64,000 bases of DNA from Casuarina equisetifolia (taxonomy: Eukaryota > Streptophyta > Magnoliopsida > Fagales > Casuarinaceae). Position numbers and translations under genes: made by a program. The DNA is taken from NCBI GenBank assembly GCA_028551475.1, contig CM052356.1:28051884-28115883 (forward strand). The letters run 5' to 3'. The notes beneath the pieces were generated by a model. That model saw nothing but the letters and a program-made list of their open reading frames with translations. It made no database searches and had not been told where the DNA came from. Below are positions 24,801-37,061 of this stretch, piece after piece. Numbering within the stretch: position 1 is the first letter of the stretch; the number at the start of each line of letters is the position of its first letter.

Positions 24801-27800
24801 CGATTAAATCTCTATTTCATGCCAAAGAGGCAAATACAGAGAAATCTTCTAATCTGGACGTATTCCATGTGCTTGGACGCATATATTTTTGGGTGAATAA
24901 ACCATATTCATCAAAACCTTGCATCCTTTACATTTTGGTAGCTACTAAGCCCCCATCCAAGATGCAGTTCTCTAAGCTCTAACCTGCTTAATTGCTTGGA
25001 AGAAAGTATTCTTAATCTCTCACACCTGCTTAAATCAACCTTTTGCTTAATTTTCCTTTTCTCGTGCCTTGAAGTATATAAATGGCTATCAGCATCTTCA
25101 TCATCCAGAGCCCTTGGATTAGACTTCCTCATGTTTGATATGACTTTCTTCTTATCGGTAGATCACAAGTTAGCTGCCGTGTGTTGTACTAAGGGTACCT
25201 CAGTTGTCTAAATGAAGAAGTGGACAAATTTTCAAGCAAAAGTTCAGTCAAGTTAATTGAAATCCAACTTAAAATCATTACTTAGGCTTGGGGCCCATAA
25301 CTCTCCCAAGTTGATAATTTGATCTAGATTCCTTCCAAATAAGTTCACTTAAACCACCTTTACTACCAAATCAGTACAAGATTCACTAATTCTTCGAAAG
25401 ACCAACTGGGAAAGGTTTCTTGTCCTTCACAAACCAGCAGCCTGGAAACTGGAAGGAAAGCTGTTAAGGATTGCTGATAGAAATTAAGGCCTCTTGATTG
25501 GGACTCTATCAGAAAATTCAGTTGCAGATAAGATAGAGCGCTATGTCAGGACATATGCACACTTCCAGTTCGCAAGGATCATCAAGGTTTGCTAATTTCA
25601 ATTGTGAAATTGAGACCTTTCATCCCCTTCATGGCGCGCAACTAACAGTAACATTCACCTCAAGTGGATGCAAACTTTTTCACAAATGGAGATGCTTCCT
25701 TCAAGTTTAGAGCAGATACATATACAAACCATAAAACCAAAGGAGAACAAACTTGAAAGCTATAAATTAAAGAGAATTTTAGGTTGCTAATTACAGGACT
25801 AGTCTAAAGAGAAATAACAGAAACAGTTTATGTTCAAATTGTAACGCCGATAACAAAGCTGTCTATTATTAGGATCGTTGACCACAAGAGAAGGAAACTT
25901 GCTGGAAGGAGTGTTATTAGGATCGTTGATTCAGATGTCTCACTTGCAGACACACCAAACCAGGCAGAGAGTTCTGCCCCTTACAAAACGAGGGCCTGGC
26001 AGGCTAGCATGGTTCACTGCAGGAAACACTGCTCACAGTCCAGAGGTAAGGAAGCAACCAGATTTCTTGTTCTGCGGATGATGAGGTATAGTTAGCATAA
26101 ACAAAGTAGAAATAATACGTATTGCTAGCATACAGCAGGTGAAAAATAATGCTGTGATTTTATTTTCATTTCTATGTTGAATACATACAGCATGAGAACC
26201 ATTGCTACTATATTTTGGACCAATGCTTTAAGTTTCTGATGTAAATGTAGGAAAAGTAGGTCCCTCCTTTTCCCCCTTATTTTTGGGCTGAAACTTAGAT
26301 ATACTTATATTTTCTGAAGAGGGAGCTTTAAATTTTATGGAAAAGAAAAAAGGTGTGTTCAGTTGCAGCTTCTATAATGTACATTGACCATAAGTGACCT
26401 ATATGAGAAGTTTTGTAATTAGTGCTTTTGTCATTATTATTCCTTTTTTCCTTTCTACCTCCCAAATGCAGCTGAAGTAGTCGAGGTCACTTTCAAACGG
26501 ATTTTATTTCCTCCTAATCTAAGGATAATTTCATCCAAAGTTCATTACCATTTGAATTTAAAAGGTACCAAAGTAATAGGAAATTCCTGGAAATAATGAT
26601 CTCAATGATACGCATATGAAAAGCTCACAAAAAGAAGATTAACAGATGCAAGAACCAATGACAAGGTTCGGATTCCTAGAACCAAAAGTTTATCAAGGAA
26701 TCCTTCCTGAAGTAATGCTAGGCTTTAGACTATGACTTCCATCATATAATTGAGTTTCCAAAATTTTATTTTTGCTAGGGCCCAGGGTCAAATAGCTTGT
26801 TCACGCCTTTGCAACAAATGAACAAAAGTTTAAGTCATTAACCTTTCAAGTAAGTACTTCAATACTCAAAAAGCCAATTGAGCAGAAAACAGCTAAACTA
26901 GTCTCATGATTACTAATAACGTACTGCAGTGCCGTTCTTAAGCGGGTTTAAAAGACATGAAGGGCTCTGTCTATTGCACTGGAAGGTACTTCTGAGCAGA
27001 AAAATTATTAAAATTTCTAAATTCCGCTGGTGATGGTATCTCAAACTGGTATTACATGAAAATTTTCCAGACAGCAATCCCGTGGTTTTTGTAACCCTAC
27101 TGAGTAATGTAAAGAAAAAAGAAAAGAAAGAGAAAAGATTGAACATGGAACAGGAAGAGGAGGAAGGGGCAGGGGGAAGTACTCAATGTTTACAGCACAC
27201 AGTTATGGAAAGTAAAACTGACTGGCATATCTATCAATTTTGGTGTCTTACCCTAATTTTATGAGGCCACTTATGCATCATTTCCGGGCATAGTTCCTAC
27301 AGTTCCACTGAAGGAAACGCATGTATTAGGTAAGGAAGCAGCATATTGATAGTTTTTTGAGCTATCAAGATGAATTTCATCATTAAATCCCTTCATTTAG
27401 GAAAGTAATACTGACAGCTTGATAAAGTACATACCATATGCGGTATCTGAACAGTTCAAAATTGTAATGTACTAATTCAGGCATTCTACTTTTTCAAAAT
27501 TTTAAGCAATCAGAAAGTGATCTAACAACATATATAAAACTCTAGCACCCCGTTTATCAGCAGAATCCCAATAGCAGTAAGCCAGATGTGTGCCTTGCGT
27601 GACTGGAGCAGATCCAGAAATTAAGATTAAGCAAAAGCTAATACAATGGAATGTGGATCGGAAAGACTTAACCAAGGATCTCTAGACAACCAGGCTTCTA
27701 TCAAAATTGTTTTTGACAGTCCTGAAAGATTAAGCTATCACCGAGAGAGTCAACAAGGTGGTTATTCCATAGCAAAGCCCACACAACAAGACAAACAAGT

Positions 27801-28110
27801 GCAGCTTTCTTTGATTTCCTCTAGCTATAGAGCTTCACTCAGCCAGTGACTAGAATTTAACACCAAATTTTCAGATGTCTACTAGTCCAGCAAATCCAAT
27901 TTTTATACGGTTTCTACTTCAAATGAATATTTACATTAAGCATCGAATGCAGGAAATTGATGGTCCTCTTTCACAAATCCTATATTCAACAAAATTTGAA
28001 CCTAGGTTCATGCAGAAATACATAAAAAGAAAAGAAAATTCTTCCATGTATGTCTTAAATGAAAGATATGCACTAAGAGCTACAATACTAGCTTTGTAAG
28101 AAGTAAATAT
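18860..28110. other. Long intergenic region without a supportable gene
   Basis: Over about 9.2 kb I find no frame that resembles a known protein, no tRNA and no clear transposon ends. What can be seen is a TG/TA microsatellite near 21486-21513, an ATT run near 23222-23238, a 50-bp tandem duplication at 23416-23515, and one exon-like open stretch at about 25880-26045 that ends in a donor-like AGAGGTAAGG. The region is AT-rich and may hold regulatory sequence or non-coding RNA that cannot be recognised by eye. Confidence 0.5.
23416..23515. repeat. 50-bp tandem duplication, two copies
   Basis: Copies at 23416-23465 and 23466-23515 both start CATCTAATCC and end GGATTTCAG. They differ at about five positions. 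The duplication has no coding content. Confidence 0.9.
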
Positions 28111-28114
28111 GATT

Positions 28115-30884
28115 TCACTCTAGAAATGTATATGAATATTCTAAAAGCCTGAACATTTGTAAGCTCATGTCGTTGTCACAACTAATTGGTAAAAAAGAGG
28201 GGGGAAAAAGAAACTCGGATGGCTTAGTAAGGGCATACCAAGCAATATTGTCCCAATGAAGGAAACCACCATGGCCTCTAGAATTTTTGAACTTGTACAC
28301 TGCACCAGAGACTAGCCAAAGAAATGATTGAGGGTGTAAAAAAAATTGCCCAATTTTATACTATAACAGGTTGAGATATCAAATTATGCTTAAGAAAAAA
28401 GAAATAAACAAAACAAATAGGCTAAGATAACCTTCATAACCCTCATGAACTGGATCTTCAGATAGCAAAAGTGGTGTATCTAGATCAATGTACCTGTAGA
28501 GTACATTACGACTTAGACCTCAAAACTCCACTGAACATGGAAATAAAAATACAGGTAATCAAACATACAGATAACTTTATTTTCCAAAAGAGGGTCATGA
28601 TATTTACTTGAAACACCCAAGTCCTGCAGCAAGATGGCCAGCAAAGCCCATGGCCAGTCTAGTCTCAACCATACCACCAATCATCAGATGTAACCCTGAT
28701 GCCCTTGCTACCTCAATTATCTCAAGGGCTCCCACAATCCCAACTTTGGCAAGTTTAATGTTAATGACATCTGCCAGGTTTTCTTGGACTATTTTCCTAA
28801 CATCATCTATGCTCCGACAGCTTTCATCAGCTGCAACAGATACACCATATTTGGTTTTTGCAATGTGAGTAACATGACCAAGACCTTCCCAATCATCTCT
28901 ATGAACAGGTTGTTCAAAAAGAACAGGAGTGAATCCCATTTCTGGAAAAGTAAAAGTTAGAATTAGTTCATTGCTAAAGAAGCAGTGCAAATCTACAGAG
29001 TAGTAACTCGAGTGCTCTGCAAGTTATAGATCTCATATACCATTTAATTTTTCAAGAACTTCAATTGCTTCCTTTGGTTTGTAGCCCTCATTAGAATCTA
29101 ACATAAACAAGCACCCAGGATGTGCTCCACGTATGGCCTGAAGAACTTCTATATCTTCTTTCAGATACTTCCCTACCTTAAGTTTCAAAGTCTTAAATCC
29201 TTGATTGCAATACTTGGAAGCCAATTCAGCGGCTTCAGCTGGGGAAACAATTGGAATCTGCATACCAGAAAAAATTGCCTGAAACTTGATTCTTGATGAT
29301 AGTTTCACTCTCCTTTCTTCCAGCACTTGTCAACAATCACTAAAATTCTCAATTCAATCAGTAGAAATGGATGATCCACAGTTGCCACTGGGTGAACCCT
29401 CCCGGAAAAGCATAAATGACAATAAAGAACAGTAGAAACCAAAAAAATTTATCAAGCAACTAAAGACAAATGAGTGAAAATCTTTAAACTTGGATAGTAG
29501 GGTAACCGTTATATCAGTTGTTATGGTATTTGAAACTCCACCAAATAATCTCCACAAGGGTACACCAATGCTAGTAGCAACGGCATCTATCAGTGCCATT
29601 TCAACTCCTGCCCTAACCTTCAATTGTAAAAAGAGTCAAATGATAAATTAGTACACAATAGAATTGCAAAGATGAGACTCAAAAAAATCTTGCTATAAAC
29701 AAATGTATAGAAACCATTACTAGATATAAAACATCCACCAGCTATGCATTTACAAAGATGCAGGTAGTTACGTTCATAAGCAACGATTAATCATCGGTAG
29801 AAACAAGCACAAAGCTTCCATATAAGTAAAGATGGCTATGGATTCTATCATAATAAATTAGTTTATCATGCTTCAAGAGACTTTCTGTGGTATGTAATTG
29901 AACTCAGCCGGCAAAATCCTGCATAGTATAGATAAATATACTTAATGGAGGTGCATCTGACCTGTAATTATCACCGTCCTCAGCCCAATTTTCTGCGTTT
30001 GATTGAACCCCAGAATGTAAAACGTTTTAAATTTCTAACACGGGTATAACACGCATGCATTAAGGGTCCCATAACCCTCCATTGAGTTACCAAGAAGAGA
30101 TTAAAAGAAGCAAAAGCTAGATTTATACATTTTCTCAGTAGACAAACAGAGCACAAAAGATTATCAATGAAACACAAACAATGAAACAACCCACCTTTCA
30201 ACTTTAAACACCCCAATCGAACAATCAACAATCAAAACCGTGAACACTTAAACTCTTAATGAAAACTAACTAACCAGTTACGAAAAACCATCAAAGCATA
30301 ACATGAACTAACCCAGAAAAGTTATCGACGCCGAAACAAATAGTCAAGTCAACAACTAAATCAGAGACTCCAGAAACAGCTAAAATCTCTATAATACTCA
30401 CAGAAGCAAACTGATGTCCAGGAAGAACCACAGCAATCTCCGCCAACATAGACCCCAACGTCATCGCTGGACTCTTCCTTAGCACTTCACAAGCCTCGGC
30501 CGCCTTCTCCATTGCTATAGTCTGGTCCTCTGCAGTCACAAAAGGTAAAATTGGAGCCTCACCCCATCCCACACACCCATTGCTCAGCTCGACCCTGATA
30601 GCTACATTCTCCACCTTCTCCAGCCTCGACGACGCAATCGTGAAGGGCGCAATCAAAGGAACATTCAGTGGCCTATTCTCTGCTCTCTGCACATCAACAG
30701 TGAACGTCTCCATTAAGTTCTTGAAACCAAAGGTCGTCTTTGTCACCGCAGGCACTGCCGTTGACATTTTTGTGCTAAAGTTGGATGAGACCACTGAAAT
30801 GAGGGGCTTTGGGATGACATGAACGGGAGTACAGATGATCGGATTCTGGGGTGACGAAAACGGAGAAAGGCGAGCTGAGATCAT
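28115..30884 (-). CDS. L-Ala-D/L-Glu epimerase-like enzyme (enolase superfamily), six exons, about 467 aa
   Basis: Exons, from the 5' end, are 30402-30884, 29507-29617, 29041-29257, 28608-28941, 28432-28493 and 28115-28311, all GT-AG and in one frame. The N-terminus (MISARLSPFSSPQNP...) is rich in Ser/Pro and basic residues, like an organelle transit peptide; a second Met at residue 40 (MSTAVPAVTK) could start a cytosolic form. The enolase capping domain is followed by the barrel with catalytic Lys in TLKLKVGK (about 223/225), metal ligands Asp in FMLDSNEGY (252), Glu in VLFEQPV (280), Asp in VAADES (309) and the second Lys in INIKLAK (333). This pattern is that of dipeptide epimerases (muconate-lactonizing subgroup). 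In bacteria these act in murein-peptide recycling; the plant substrate is not known to me. The model after HWDNIAW is doubtful because a donor-like GTATGC sits there. The remembered Arabidopsis counterpart is At3g18270. Confidence 0.9.
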
Positions 30885-32690
30885 TTTGATCGTGGATTAT
30901 ACACGGGGAACTGGGTTACCGGTTTCCAGGATTTCTTGGGTTCGAGGCGCTACAATTGGAGATTGGAGTATATGTAAAGGGCCGCCATCGTTCTTCCTAA
31001 CTTGTTCCTGGAACGCTGGGACGAACTTCGAGAATAGTTTAAGCATGCCACTTGGTTTTCTGTCCTCTTCTGTCCTTAAACAAAGACTGCGGCTGCAATT
31101 AAGCAAGGGTTTAATTCTTATAATAATGAAACAGTACAATAATTAACTTCTAATCAGCCGTTTCGGTCATTTCAATCATGTTAGCTCTATCTAAGTCGTT
31201 GCTAACCCTTACCCAACTAAACTCACCTTCTTACCACTCCTATATATTTCAACAATGATAGTTTTTCATTTCCCCTATATTTTCTTCCATGTTCGTCTTT
31301 CTATAGATGGATCTCGATCCCCACGTCTTTCTGGAAGAGAGACACAGAGCTCCATTCTTGCATTTTCTTAGGAGTTAAGCTATCATCGCAGGGGGAACAA
31401 GGCTGGAGATTGTCACCTCCGTGCGTCTATGAACTAAGCCTATTTAGCAACAATGGCAATTATGGCAAACCCTACTATATCCAGTTAAAACTGAGTGCAG
31501 TTAAATACAAAGTGGCCAGTACTAAAAATACGAGCCGCCAACTTAAATCACATGATCAGCACCTCGATAACTCAGAAGGGCAAACACGTGATGACCGAGG
31601 TACAGCATTTACCTAGAAGTCTACCAAAACCAGTGAATGTGGCAAACCTGGAACTAAACCAACTACCGAGAAGGTGAAGGGACAGGGACGCGGCGCTCTG
31701 TAAACGTGCAGGAGGCATGCAGTATCTCAGAATAGTATTCCCATATGCAGCCTTTTCCCACTCTACTCCAACACATTTAAGTAAAGCTTGCATCACTGGG
31801 GCAAGTCTCTAGTTATCGTTAATCACAGTAAGAGCAGATTTTGGTGCAGAAAAGATCTACTAAGATCGAGGATGATAACCGAAGTATGTGCTGGTCTGGT
31901 TCCTTGGGTCCTGGTCTTGCGAAATCCAGATTTGTTTTGGGATTGAAGATCTTGCAAAAGCGTAACTACATGCGACGTCTCGGTCTTGCTTCCTCTGGTA
32001 GCTGTTCAGGTAGGTTGAGACAATCGGCACACGTCAGCCGGCAAGAAGACACGTGGAGGACAGCTGGAGCTCTGTCCCCGTGCGTTGACCAGACGCTGGG
32101 AAGTGCCTGAAGCAAACAACAGGAAAGTCTGTTCTATATTCTGTTTGTCCTCCAGTGACCAATCAAAAGGACAGATCTACCCTTATAGCTCCAAACCCCG
32201 ACAATATATATCTTATGTAGCTTCGCGTCTGCATTGATTCTGATTCAGCCGGCAACCTAGGTTTTGTCCCTCAGTCATGACCCCATATCTCTATATAAGG
32301 ATGCATTCTTTACTAATAGTTAAATAATTATGATCATTAAATGTTTTAATCGTTGAGCTAGTTTGACAAGTGCTTAGCTTAATAATAAGTAAGTACTATT
32401 TGAAATATCTTGGTCTAAAGTTAGACATTTTAAAGGTATGTAAGTTAAAAAAAAAAAAATTATTAAGCTAACTTTTAGATTAAGCTTCAAGTCTTCTAAC
32501 TTAATATCATAACCCAAGTTAGGTCTTACTCTTATCTATTACCTACATGGAGTTACTACCTTAAGGATGAGTTCTTGGTGTGCAAGAAGGTTTTAGCAGC
32601 TATGAGTCCTATACCAAAATTGAAGTATGTTATTAAGTTTAAATGAAAAAAGTTTCCTCTAACCTTAAGCTAGGTCTTCTAATATAGTAT
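30885..32690. other. Upstream region of the epimerase gene and promoter-like spacer
   Basis: The first hundreds of bases are the likely leader and promoter of the minus-strand epimerase gene. Further right, 32030-32300 has plus-strand promoter words: ACGTCA (about 32032), a G-box/ABRE core ACACGTGG (32049-32056) and TATATAAG (about 32294). No coding frame follows before the retroelement at 32698. The region could drive a non-coding transcript or be the remains of a gene displaced by insertion. Confidence 0.4.
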
Positions 32691-32697
32691 TAGAGTT

Positions 32698-33183
32698 TGT
32701 TGAGAGAATTTAACAAGGTCGCATCAACCATACAAAGATCGAACACACAAATATAAGAACGCACATACCCAAACACGGTAGATTTAAGAGGTTTGAAATA
32801 TTATAATGTCCTACGTCCTTTATAGTCTCTTTTCATTAGATTTTCTCATGCATTCCCTCTCTTCAAATAGGTATCTCATAGATTCTCTCATCAACTAGAA
32901 TCCATAAGAGGGGCCCTCTTCAACAATTAGCCCCTCATAGGGACTCTCTCAACTTGCCCACAAGGTTTCTCTATACTTTCCCTATTTATAGAGAAACCTT
33001 AAAGAAATCCTAGTTGAATATCACTAGAAAAACTTACTTCCACATAAGGATAAAAATCTTAATTCAATACTACTAGGAAATCTACTACATCTAGAAGATA
33101 TTTTCTAGTTCCACAATTACAGAGAGACCATGATTGTAATGACAATCATACCCTTTAACCTAATTGTTCCACCAATACTAACA
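32698..33183 (-). repeat. LTR, 3' copy in element orientation
   Basis: This is the left long terminal repeat. Its inner edge is next to the polypurine tract at about 33184-33196, which marks it as the downstream LTR of a minus-strand element. Confidence 0.92.
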
Positions 33184-34341
33184 ATCTCCCCCTTGGAACA
33201 ATTTGGTGTCACATCCCTACATTATAAGAAAGTATAGAAAATCTCTTCAAATTATCAACTACACAACCACAATTTTTGGAAAGAGAAAGATTAGAAAAAC
33301 TCTCTTTAACTTTCGCAATTATAATCTTTGGATAGAAAAAGACTAAGAAAACTTTTTTCAACCACAATCTTTTGAAATAGAAGATCGAAAAAAACGCTCT
33401 TCAAACTAAGCTTGCATCAATTGTGTCATCTTGCCTTTTCTTTAAACCACACTTTTCTTAGGTCATACCTCCTTAGGTACTTCCATTGTAGCCTCTTCTA
33501 GGTTACACCTCTCCTAGGCCATGTTTCTTTCCAAGCAATTGCACATCATCATGGGCTTCTTTCATCTAAATGTATCATCCACCATGAGGCCCTCAACAAA
33601 AGTAAAAATGCATGAAACTTTCACAATAATTGAGATCACTCTTCGAAATCCCTAACAAAAAGTCTACCTCTTATCTAGAATTATTGATGCTTCCCTGGAA
33701 TCAACCATTAGAGTCTTAATACACCTCATCTGAATATCGACAAACTTGAAAATTTCAAACTTTTACTTCATCAAACACATCAACATAGGAGCATCACGTC
33801 AACATAGGAGCATAACAAGCTCCCCCTTAATTAACAATTCATCAACAACATTAACAAAGTGTTCTCCCTCAAACATCAATATCTCCACTATTCTTTGTCA
33901 TTTGATGCCACAACTTGAGCCAAAGAAACACAACAACTACCATAAACAATATGATCAATCTAATCTTCAATCCAACAACTTCAAAAATATTGATCATCTC
34001 TAAAATGTCATGTTCTTCAACAAAAAATCTTCAATTTCACTTATAAATACTCAGATATAGATAGAAAGACATAGATCTACACTTTGCAAACCTCAATCCA
34101 CAACTCCAACAATATATATCGGTTGATCTACATCAATATCATCCAAAATCAAACGGATTTAAGGAAAGAGAAAATCTTACCTCAAAACACATCAATCTGC
34201 TTCTTCAATTGCATTCACCACGTTCAATTCGTCATCTATGATCTCAATCTTCCATAGTCCATGCTCACTACACCACTTGTTAGGAACTAAGCTTGTCTCT
34301 TATACCACTTGTTGGGATCCAAACATGGCTCTAATACCACT

Positions 34342-34828
34342 TGTTGGGAGAATTCAACAAGGTCGCATCAACTACACAGAGATCGAACACACAAATATAA
34401 GAACGCACACACCCAAACACGGTAGATTTAAGAGGTTTGGAATATTATAATGTCCTACGTCCCCTATAGTCTCTTCTCATTAGATTTTCTCATGCATTCT
34501 CTCTCTTCAAATAGGTATCTCATAGATTCTCTCATCAACTAGAATCCATAAGAGGGGCCCTCTCCAACAATTAGCCTCCTATGGGGACTCTCTCAACTTG
34601 CCCATTAGGTTTCTCTATATTTCCCCTATTTATAGAGAAACCTTATAGGAATCCTAATTGAATACCACTAGGAAAACCTACTTCCACATAAGGATAAGAA
34701 TCACAATCTAGTACTACTAGGAAATCCACTACATCTAAAAGATATTTTCCAGTTCCACAATTATATAAAGAGCCGTGATTGTAATGACAATCATACTCTT
34801 TAACCTAATTGTTCCACCAATCCTATCA
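34342..34828 (-). repeat. LTR, 5' copy in element orientation
   Basis: This is the right long terminal repeat. The primer-binding site lies two bases inside it, at about 34325-34339. Short repeats of ACCACTTGTT(G/A)GGA occur three times in the adjoining 80 bp. Confidence 0.92.
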
Positions 34829-35508
34829 GAGTTTAGGTAAAAGTTCTACTTCTATTCATTCCCACATGATGCCACTGTTATTAGGATGATCTCCTCAAAT
34901 GTAGGAGGTGTTCAAGACCATGAGTTGTACATAGAAAGGGGAAAAAAAAGGCTTGTGATTAAGTTCAAATTAAGAAAGTTTAATTCAACCTTTAATCTAA
35001 CTTTTTAGGCTAGGTTTTAAGCTTTCAAACAATTACTTATCTCTACCAAGTTTGTTGATATGCCCATGAAACCAATATCATTCATTTTGATTACCCCTAA
35101 ATCGATTAAATAATTAAACATTTTCTTTTTTGAATTTCTTTACGGCAAGGTAGAGATTTGTAAAGGTGCAAAGTTGACAAAAAAGGGACCGGTTTGATTC
35201 CCTTGGTAGACCAAGTCGTCATAGTAAATTCAGCTTGGGAGCCTATGGACTGTTTTAAAGTATTGCTATGTCACGCATATTACAATTTGAAATAGATGCA
35301 CCTCTTGTTTATCTCATTAGTGAGTCACCCACAACAACCCCGAATCCTTCTTTCGGTGGCGGACATGCAAAGCAACTTGGAGTAGATGCCCCAAGCCATT
35401 CCTTACTTTATCGTAGTTTTCTTTGCTGTCAATCATAGAACCCACCATATGTTGTTATAAAGCCTGGAGGAAACATTGGCAGCCCATGACAATGCTTTGA
35501 GAACAACC
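34829..35508. other. Spacer between LTR element and reticulon gene
   Basis: The sequence resumes the host locus after the target-site duplication. It includes AT-rich relic-like sequence to about 35.1 kb and then the probable promoter and leader of the reticulon gene. I see no separate gene. Confidence 0.45.
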
Positions 35509-37061
35509 ATGGCAAGTCATTCTGAGTATGAAACATCACAACCAGCACAGCTGTTACGAAGGCCCGTGCATGAAGTACTCGGGGGAGGAAAAGGTACTAT
35601 TTATTTACACTATTATTCTAAGGAAAATCTATACAGATAACATAACTTGTCTTTGTTAGTTTGTGGTTCGCTTTTTACACAATTTAAACTTGTCTTCGTA
35701 TATGTGTGGAAGTGAAGATTGTCTTTATAACAAAATACATATGTCTCTTTTTATAAGTCAATTTATAAGGTAGAAATTAGCCTTATTAATATGCTCTTAG
35801 ACCTTGGTTCAGGAGGTGACACTTCTATGTACAAAAGAGGGATATATTTCCTCTGTGACAAAACTTGCAACCCACTCTAAGTATGAGAAGGTGTGTTAAA
35901 AATTGTATAAAAATTATCTTACAATGTATAAATTATGCTTGATAATTATTTAAAAAATAAAATACATACTTCCTACTTATAAGCCAATTTGTAAGGAAAA
36001 AGGTGTTTCTTAATAGGAATCTAATCTATAATAAACATATTGCACGATAGATATTTCTCGTCTAAACTACGTTTTCAAGTTGCAAAACAGATATTCAGCA
36101 TTTAGGTCATCAATCAAGTCTCATGCCGTTTCTAATCATTTGTAGTCATATATCTTCATCTAGTTTCAAGATCCTTGCCATGACCATGATTGATTGGGAT
36201 TGAATTTACAGTCGCTGATGTGTTGCTGTGGAGGGAAAAAACTACATCAGCTACACTTTTGATTGGGATGACGGTCATATGGTTTCTTTTCGAAGTTGTT
36301 GAGTACAATTTCGTCACCCTTGTCTGCCACATCTCCATCACCGCGATGCTCTTGTTCTTTTTATGGTGCACCGGTGTGGAAGTCTTCAAATGGTACTTCT
36401 TTTTTGCTGATTATCTACCAAAAAAAAAAGAAAAGTAAAGAACAAGCTATCTTGCTAGAAAGAGCCCTTTTTTTCCTTTCTATCTCAAGTAAAGAATTCT
36501 CCTCCAGGAATCCTCCCAAGATTCCAGAACTTATCTTGGAGGACGCTGTAAGAGAAGTATCTTCCACCTTGCACAACGCAGTCAATCAGATCTTGTCAGA
36601 CCTTCTGGAAATTGCATCCGGAAAAAATCTACCGGGCTTCCTTTTGGTATTAAATTTAACCATTCTTTCCATACTTACACTGAGTTTCAACATCATTATA
36701 CTAAAGGTTTCCTTTTATAAATCTTCAGACAATCTTTGCGCTATATGTATTATCAGTGATCGGAACTTATTTCAGCTTTCTGAATCTCCTATATTTCGGT
36801 AAGAATTAGCAAATTTTTCTTCTTTATCCATGATATTACTGGGAGCATTGTTAAGTTTTTTTTCTTGTTCTTTGCCGTATCGTGCACCAAGGCTTCGTTT
36901 GCATGGAAACCCTGCCGTTTCTGTACGACAGATACAAGGAACAAGTCGATTCTCTAGTCGGAGAATTGATCAGAGACATGAGAATAAGGTACAGAAAGTT
37001 CGACTCAGAATTCCTGAACAGGATTCCAAGAGGGCCTGTGAAAGAAAAGAAAGTCAGATAA
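35509..37061 (+). CDS. Reticulon-like protein B (RTNLB), five exons, 214 aa
   Basis: The gene consists of short exons: 35509-35593, 36212-36392, 36508-36646, 36729-36798 and 36892-37061, GT-AG throughout, 645 nt. It begins MASHSEYETSQPAQ, then RRPVHEVLGGGKVADVLLWREK, the plant reticulon signature split by intron 1. The reticulon homology domain follows, with a long hydrophobic hairpin (GMTVIWFLFEVVEYNFVTLV...ISITAMLLFFLW), the loop PPKIPEL, a second hairpin (TIFALYVLSVIGTYFSFLNL) and the tail LPFLYDRYKEQVDSL. In this family the two hairpins wedge into the ER membrane and shape tubules and plasmodesmal ER. The C-terminus PVKEKKVR is basic, as is usual. An alternative acceptor 18 nt upstream of exon 3 (start 36490) keeps the frame. 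From position and sequence it resembles Arabidopsis RTNLB9 (At3g18260). Confidence 0.93.

Larger units (their letters stand above)
32698..34828 (-). mobile_element. Non-autonomous LTR retrotransposon fossil, Copia-like signals
   Basis: Two direct repeats, 32698-33183 (486 bp) and 34342-34828 (487 bp), begin TGTTG and end CA. The same 5-bp word GAGTT flanks both outer ends (32693-32697 and 34829-34833), a target-site duplication. Reading on the minus strand, a primer-binding site like the initiator-Met tRNA complement (TGGTATTAGAGCC) lies just inside the right LTR. A polypurine tract (AAGGGGGAGAT) abuts the left LTR. The interior is only 1,158 bp and shows no gag or pol region, so the element depended on others to move. 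As a structure it looks whole. By eye the LTRs differ at roughly 40 sites (about 8-9%), mostly transitions, which means several to perhaps fifteen million years depending on the rate assumed. Confidence 0.93.
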
